Of a stretch of 43,902 bases of DNA, positions 40,092 to 43,902 are shown one piece after another. The notes under the pieces were generated by a model. The model was not told the DNA's origin, made no database searches, and saw only the letters and a program-made list of their open reading frames with translations. The position numbers were made by a program, and so were the translations under genes. Origin of the DNA: Candidatus Gastranaerophilales bacterium (lineage in GTDB: Bacteria; Cyanobacteriota; Vampirovibrionia; Gastranaerophilales; Gastranaerophilaceae); NCBI GenBank assembly GCA_944325835.1, contig CALVBO010000012.1:1-43902 (forward strand), written 5' to 3'. Positions within the stretch are counted from its first letter, which is position 1. Each line of letters starts with the position of its first letter.

Positions 40092-42731
40092 CTAATTAAA
40101 ATTTGCAACAACTGCTTCAAGTGCAGTATCAAGTTTTGACGAATCCTTCACTCCGCCTTGAGCGAAGTTCGGTCTGCCGCCGCCGTTAGCGCCTGTTGCA
40201 CGTGCTATTTCGCCGACAATTTTTCCTGCATTTACACCTTTTTGAATAAAGTTATCAGAAACTTTTGCGATAACCATTTTGTCATTTGCAAGAACAATTA
40301 CGCTGTTGCCGAGTTTGTTTGCAAGAAGCTCTACACCGGCTTTTACGGCATCATTTTCAAAGTTTTCTATCTTTGAAACGAATAACTTACCGCCTTCAAT
40401 ATCCTGAGCACGGGAAATAAATGTTGCGAATTTATTTCTTGCCTGTTCTTCTTTCAATTGTGCAAGCTGTTTTTGAAGCTCGCGGTTTTCCTCGGCAAGT
40501 TTTTCAACACGCTCAAGAACTTCATTGGTGTGAACTTTGAATTTAGCCTCAAGAGTATTGACTACTTTTGCTTTTTCGTTCAGATAATCCAGCGCGGCTT
40601 TGGCGACAACGACTTCAATACGTCTTGTGCCGGCAGCAATAGCACTTTCAGAGATAATTTTTGCAAGACGTAAGTCGCCGGTGTTTTTCGCATGTGTTCC
40701 GGCGCAGAACTCTCGTGAAATAACTTCCTGAATTTGCTCGTGACATTTACACTTCCCACCGCACTTACATTTACCCTGGCCGCCGATTGAAACAACACGT
40801 ACGATATCTTCGTATTTCTCGCCGAACAAAGCTGTTGCACCTGTGAGTTTAGCTTCTTCAATGCCCATAACATCCGTTCTTACAGGCAGTTTTTCGCTAA
40901 TCCATTCGTTCATAAGGTTTTCGGTCTTTTGAACCTCATCCGGCGTCATTGCACGTGAGAAGGTGAAGTCAAATCTCATACGGTTTTCTTCAACCTGAGA
41001 ACCTGCCTGCTTAACTTCATCGCCAAGAACCTTAACCAGAGCCGCTTGCAGCAGGTGGGCAGAGGTGTGGTGAACTCTTATTTCAGAACGTCTTGCCGCA
41101 TCAATAGAAGCAAAAACGTTATCACCAATTATAACTTCACCGTTCAAAATCTGGCATCTGTGAACAAACAAATAGTTAACCTTGAAAGTGGTCAGAACTT
41201 CCGCTTTGAGATTTTCACTTTCAATTATACCGCTGTCGCCGACCTGCCCTCCGCATTCTGCGTAAAAAGGGGTTTTATCAAGAACTATGTCCACATAACC
41301 CTCGCCTTCAATTTGAGCTAGAATTTTAGCCTCACAGGAATTTTCTTCATAGCCGACAAACTCTGTTGAGCCGACCTGTTCTTCAATTTTAGCATATTTC
41401 ATATCGCCGGTGACGCTGATTTTCTGGGTTGCAGCTTTTGCACGGTCTTTCTGTTCCTGCATTGCTTTTTTGAACCCTTCTTCATCAACCGTCAAACCGT
41501 TTTCCTGAGCGATTTCGCGGGTGAGTTCAAGCGGGAAACCGAAAGTATCGTAAAGTCTGAAAGCACTTTCACCGTCAATATTTTTCTTTTCGGCAATAAA
41601 TTCTTCAAGAAGCTTGTAACCGCGATCAAGAGTTACTTTAAATCGTTCTTCTTCTTTTCTGATTACATCTTTAATTTTTGCCTGATTTTTAACCAAATCC
41701 GGATAAGCCTGTCCGTAGAGTTCAACAACCGTATCAACAAGCTTATAGAGGAACGGAAGTTCCATACCGAGGATTTTGCCGTGGCGCAGCGCACGTCTTA
41801 ATATCATTCTCAAGACATAGCTTCTGCCTTCATTACCCGGAATTACGCCGTCAGAAATCAGGAAAGTGACGCATCTTGCGTGGTCGGTAATAATCCGCAG
41901 CGAAATATCCGTTTTTTCAGATTTTTTGTAAGGAACACCGCTCATTTCAGAAACCTTATCCAAAATAGGCTTCAATAAATCAGTTTCAAAGGTTGAAGCA
42001 ACCCCCTGACAAACCATTGTAATACGTTCAAGCCCCATGCCTGTATCAACGTTTTTCTTTTCAAGCGGGGACTGATTGCCTTCTTCATCCTGATAGAGTT
42101 CGGTAAATACCAAATTCCAGATTTCAACCCAACGGTCGCATTCGCAGGTATCAATCCCACAGTTTTCAGAGCATTTGTACTGTTCACCCAGATCGTAATG
42201 GATTTCAGAGCAAGGCCCGCAAGAACCTGATGCCCCCGGAGGCCCCCAGAAGTTGTCTTTTTTGCCTTTGCGCTTAATACGTTCCGCCGGAACACCTATG
42301 CTGCGCCAGATTTCATAAGCTTCATCATCAGTTTCAAAAATAGTAATCCATAGCCTGTCCTTATCAAGCTTAAGAACTTCAGTCACAAACTCCCAAGCCC
42401 ACGGAATAACTTCTTTTTTATAGTAATCACCAAAAGAAAAGTTCCCGAGCATTTCAAAGAAAGTATGGTGACGCGGAGTTCTACCGACGTTTTCAATATC
42501 AGAATCTTTTCCGCCGGCTCTTGCACATTTTTGACACGACGTTGCACGCGCCGGATCATACGGAGATTTCACAATGCCCAAAAATATAGGTAAAAATTGC
42601 AGCATACCTGCCGTTGTGAGCAAAACTGTCGGGTTATCCGGCACAAGGCTTGAACTTTCAACAATTGTGTGCTGGTGTTTATCTTTAAAATAATCTAAAT
42701 ATAATTGTCTTATCTGATTTCCTGTTAACAT
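40092..42731 (-). CDS. alaS: Alanyl-tRNA synthetase
   Basis: AlaS charges tRNA-Ala and edits mischarged Ser and Gly. The 879-residue class II synthetase has the aminoacylation domain opening (IRQLYLDYFKDKHQHTIVESSSLVPDNPTVLLTTAGM), RTPRHHTFFEMLGNFSFGDYYK, and a class II motif 3 region around GRSYVLRMILRRALRHG. The editing domain has HHTSAHLLQAAL and CAGTHA, metal ligands, and a cysteine-rich insert KCKCGGKCKCH between them that is unusual. A C-terminal DHHA1-like region (about 740-879) ends it. AGAGGA lies eight bases before the ATG. Confidence 0.97.
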   Translation of the reverse strand: MLTGNQIRQLYLDYFKDKHQHTIVESSSLVPDNPTVLLTTAGMLQFLPIFLGIVKSPYDPARATSCQKCARAGGKDSDIENVGRTPRHHTFFEMLGNFSFGDYYKKEVIPWAWEFVTEVLKLDKDRLWITIFETDDEAYEIWRSIGVPAERIKRKGKKDNFWGPPGASGSCGPCSEIHYDLGEQYKCSENCGIDTCECDRWVEIWNLVFTELYQDEEGNQSPLEKKNVDTGMGLERITMVCQGVASTFETDLLKPILDKVSEMSGVPYKKSEKTDISLRIITDHARCVTFLISDGVIPGNEGRSYVLRMILRRALRHGKILGMELPFLYKLVDTVVELYGQAYPDLVKNQAKIKDVIRKEEERFKVTLDRGYKLLEEFIAEKKNIDGESAFRLYDTFGFPLELTREIAQENGLTVDEEGFKKAMQEQKDRAKAATQKISVTGDMKYAKIEEQVGSTEFVGYEENSCEAKILAQIEGEGYVDIVLDKTPFYAECGGQVGDSGIIESENLKAEVLTTFKVNYLFVHRCQILNGEVIIGDNVFASIDAARRSEIRVHHTSAHLLQAALVKVLGDEVKQAGSQVEENRMRFDFTFSRAMTPDEVQKTENLMNEWISEKLPVRTDVMGIEEAKLTGATALFGEKYEDIVRVVSIGGQGKCKCGGKCKCHEQIQEVISREFCAGTHAKNTGDLRLAKIISESAIAAGTRRIEVVVAKAALDYLNEKAKVVNTLEAKFKVHTNEVLERVEKLAEENRELQKQLAQLKEEQARNKFATFISRAQDIEGGKLFVSKIENFENDAVKAGVELLANKLGNSVIVLANDKMVIAKVSDNFIQKGVNAGKIVGEIARATGANGGGRPNFAQGGVKDSSKLDTALEAVVANFN

Positions 42732-42822
42732 AATTATCCTCTTCTAACTAACATATAAATATAATGTATTACGAACAAATCAGATTTAAAAGAGAATTAT
42801 AAGTTATGTTGCAAGCGGTGGG

Positions 42823-42851
42823 AATACGCGCCCTTATTCAGGGCGCGTATT
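42823..42851 (-). terminator. Stable hairpin after pilin-like gene C
   Basis: AATACGCGCCC (42823-42833) pairs with GGGCGCGTATT (42841-42851) around a seven-base loop, two bases beyond the stop at 42854. No T tract follows on the minus strand, so it may be a 3' stabilising hairpin or a weak terminator. Confidence 0.6.
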
Positions 42852-42853
42852 GG

Positions 42854-43902
42854 TTATCGTTTTACACAACGGACAGCTTTTTTCCAGTCCCGCGGAGAAA
42901 AATTAAAGACTCCGGAAGGAATTCTGTAATCCCAGGCATTAACTCCGGAGGTCGAATTATACTCCACAGTTGACGACCAATAAGTCTGTGCGTCAAGGTT
43001 TAATAAAAGATTATTACACACTATTGCGGCAGCTTCTTCAATATTTGGCAGTCTGGATTCAATATCATAGTCAGAACAAGCTTTTGCAGCATCTTCCTGC
43101 GTAAAGCTACTTCCGCCGGAGATGTTATTTGCCAGGGGCAGCGGAGCCACTACAATCGTATCTGTTGAATATAATGCAGTAATAAAACCTATATCCTTAC
43201 CGACAGTATTAGGTCCTTTTGTTCCATTCAAATCGTATATAAAATTGGCACAAATATCCCCCTGCATATAATGAGAACTATTTGTATTAATATCTTTAAC
43301 CTTACAATTAGGATTATAATAGACTGCTATACTCTCCCCGTTAGCCGTTTCAAATGCAGCAGCCTTCGTATCCGGCTGGGAATAACTATAACCATAACTG
43401 TCAGAACCGTTAAACATGCTGTTTAATCCAACAAAAGTCGAAGGAAAAGTATTTATTGTTGAACCATTCAACGCTGTTAACTTAGAAGTTATACCACAAT
43501 CCTCAAGGTGTTCATTGTCACAAATATTGTTAATTTTAAGGACTTTCGCAAGACCAGCTGTTACAAAGGTTTCAGCGGCAGTATCCACTGCGGAAGTGGA
43601 AGAATCACCCTCGGTCAATGTACCATAACCATTTAATGCGGGCATTAGCGCAATTGCCTGAGAAAATCTTGCGTATAAAGCTTTTCTCTGTGTGTTCCAA
43701 GTCCGTTCATTAATATTACCTGTCAAACTCGGCAACGTTATCGCCGCCACAACGCCAATAATCGTCAGAGATAACAGGATTTCCGCCATTGTAAAGGCCG
43801 CTCGCAATGACGAAAAATTGTCATGCTGAACTGCGCGAGCGAGCAGAGGCACTAAGCGAAAACCACGCTTTTCGCGGTGCCGTTTTTCGCGAGTCGAGCA
43901 AG
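42854..43902 (-). CDS. Pilin-like protein, copy C (5' end outside window)
   Basis: The mature part begins RAAFTMAEILLSLTIIGVV, with the same N-terminal block as copies A and B and the same AAETFVTAGLAKVLKINNIC segment as copy B. The C-terminal domain has SRLPNIEEAAAIVCNN, YWSSTVEYN, AWDYRIPSG and ends VRCVKR. Upstream of the pilin start the frame stays open for 36 further codons to the window edge, passing through the dispersed repeat at 43819-43859 in the opposite orientation from copy B. A GTG at 43852 is the first possible start in the window, but the family leader would be further upstream, so I mark it partial. Ala precedes FTMAEI, as in copy B. Single gene before alaS. Confidence 0.75.
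   Translation of the reverse strand, partial: CSTREKRHREKRGFRLVPLLARAVQHDNFSSLRAAFTMAEILLSLTIIGVVAAITLPSLTGNINERTWNTQRKALYARFSQAIALMPALNGYGTLTEGDSSTSAVDTAAETFVTAGLAKVLKINNICDNEHLEDCGITSKLTALNGSTINTFPSTFVGLNSMFNGSDSYGYSYSQPDTKAAAFETANGESIAVYYNPNCKVKDINTNSSHYMQGDICANFIYDLNGTKGPNTVGKDIGFITALYSTDTIVVAPLPLANNISGGSSFTQEDAAKACSDYDIESRLPNIEEAAAIVCNNLLLNLDAQTYWSSTVEYNSTSGVNAWDYRIPSGVFNFSPRDWKKAVRCVKR
43819..43859. repeat. Dispersed repeat, orientation 2 (about 41 bp)
   Basis: This is the reverse complement of the unit at 36331-36372, sharing gcgcgagcgagcagaggc. It is placed in the translated leader of copy C immediately before the mature pilin start. Confidence 0.75.

Overview
The window looks like a chromosome segment of a gut Gastranaerophilales-type bacterium (Vampirovibrionia/Melainabacteria, the non-photosynthetic relatives of Cyanobacteria). 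This is inferred. It rests on AT-rich DNA, a Gram-negative envelope (Omp85 with three POTRA domains, Skp/OmpH, a TolC/RND pump, a lipoprotein), a complete minC-minD-minE operon, a PPi-dependent phosphofructokinase, several uncharacterised proteins of a style I associate with this lineage, and a family of pilin-like proteins with a nearly invariant N-terminus. Housekeeping genes are full length and closely packed, so this reads as a good-quality assembly.

Layout. 1-32: first codons of a pilin-like gene running off the left edge. 198-3181 (-): orphan sugar-binding lipoprotein and a membrane-anchored protein of unknown function. 3280-8199 (+): era, then Omp85, skp and pyrimidine-nucleoside phosphorylase. 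8214-9394 (-): AlkD-like glycosylase and ispF. 9395-9903: non-coding, with a direct repeat. 9904-16758 (+): nucleotidyltransferase, then an RND efflux operon (adaptor, pump, TolC) behind a good promoter. 16800-18027: tRNA-Ser(CGA) and two unknown genes. 18036-18947 (-): cation efflux. 18948-19670: tRNA-Arg(ACG) surrounded by broken tRNA ends, hairpins and a G11 tract. 19671-20954: XRE-type regulator divergent from an intact pilin-like gene, with a perfect palindrome between them. 21004-23998: divergent pgk and pfp. 24051-24613 (-): probable toxin-antitoxin pair. 24756-25940 (-): unknown protein with a G14 tract in its coding sequence. 26047-28490 (-): minCDE. 28605-29351 (-): GH108-like muramidase. 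29506-31893 (+): NrtR-like regulator, secG, tcdA, SDR. 31890-35197 (-): unknown protein and leuS. 35266-36458 (-): second pilin-like gene, cut by a G11 tract. 36632-38839 (+): GH57. 38881-42731 (-): unknown, dut, alaS. 42854-43902 (-): third pilin-like gene, its 5' end outside the window.

The most notable content is the pilin-like family. Members share about 50 nearly identical N-terminal residues (FTMAEILLS... onward) although their codons differ, and have variable C-terminal domains with RLPN-EE, YWSS and VRCVKR motifs that resemble the FISUMP/DUF1566 (Lcl C-terminal) C-type-lectin-like adhesin fold. One copy (20013) has a canonical short prepilin leader and sits opposite a regulator. Two copies (35266, 42854) have palindromic dispersed repeats translated in frame between a conserved upstream leader (MK...SVSI) and the mature pilin start. 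In the 35266 copy an 11-G tract lies between leader and pilin: as assembled the leader stops after 17 codons, whereas a 12-G allele would give one 397-residue ORF. This suggests phase variation of a surface adhesin, though a homopolymer-length error must be excluded. A 14-G tract inside a second, unrelated gene supports slipped-strand switching as a wider feature of this genome.

Intervals of more than 300 bases without a gene: 9395-9903 (direct repeats and a hairpin, nothing coding) and 18948-19670 (tRNA-Arg, tRNA fragments, terminators). I saw no rRNA, CRISPR array, transposase, integrase or reverse transcriptase.
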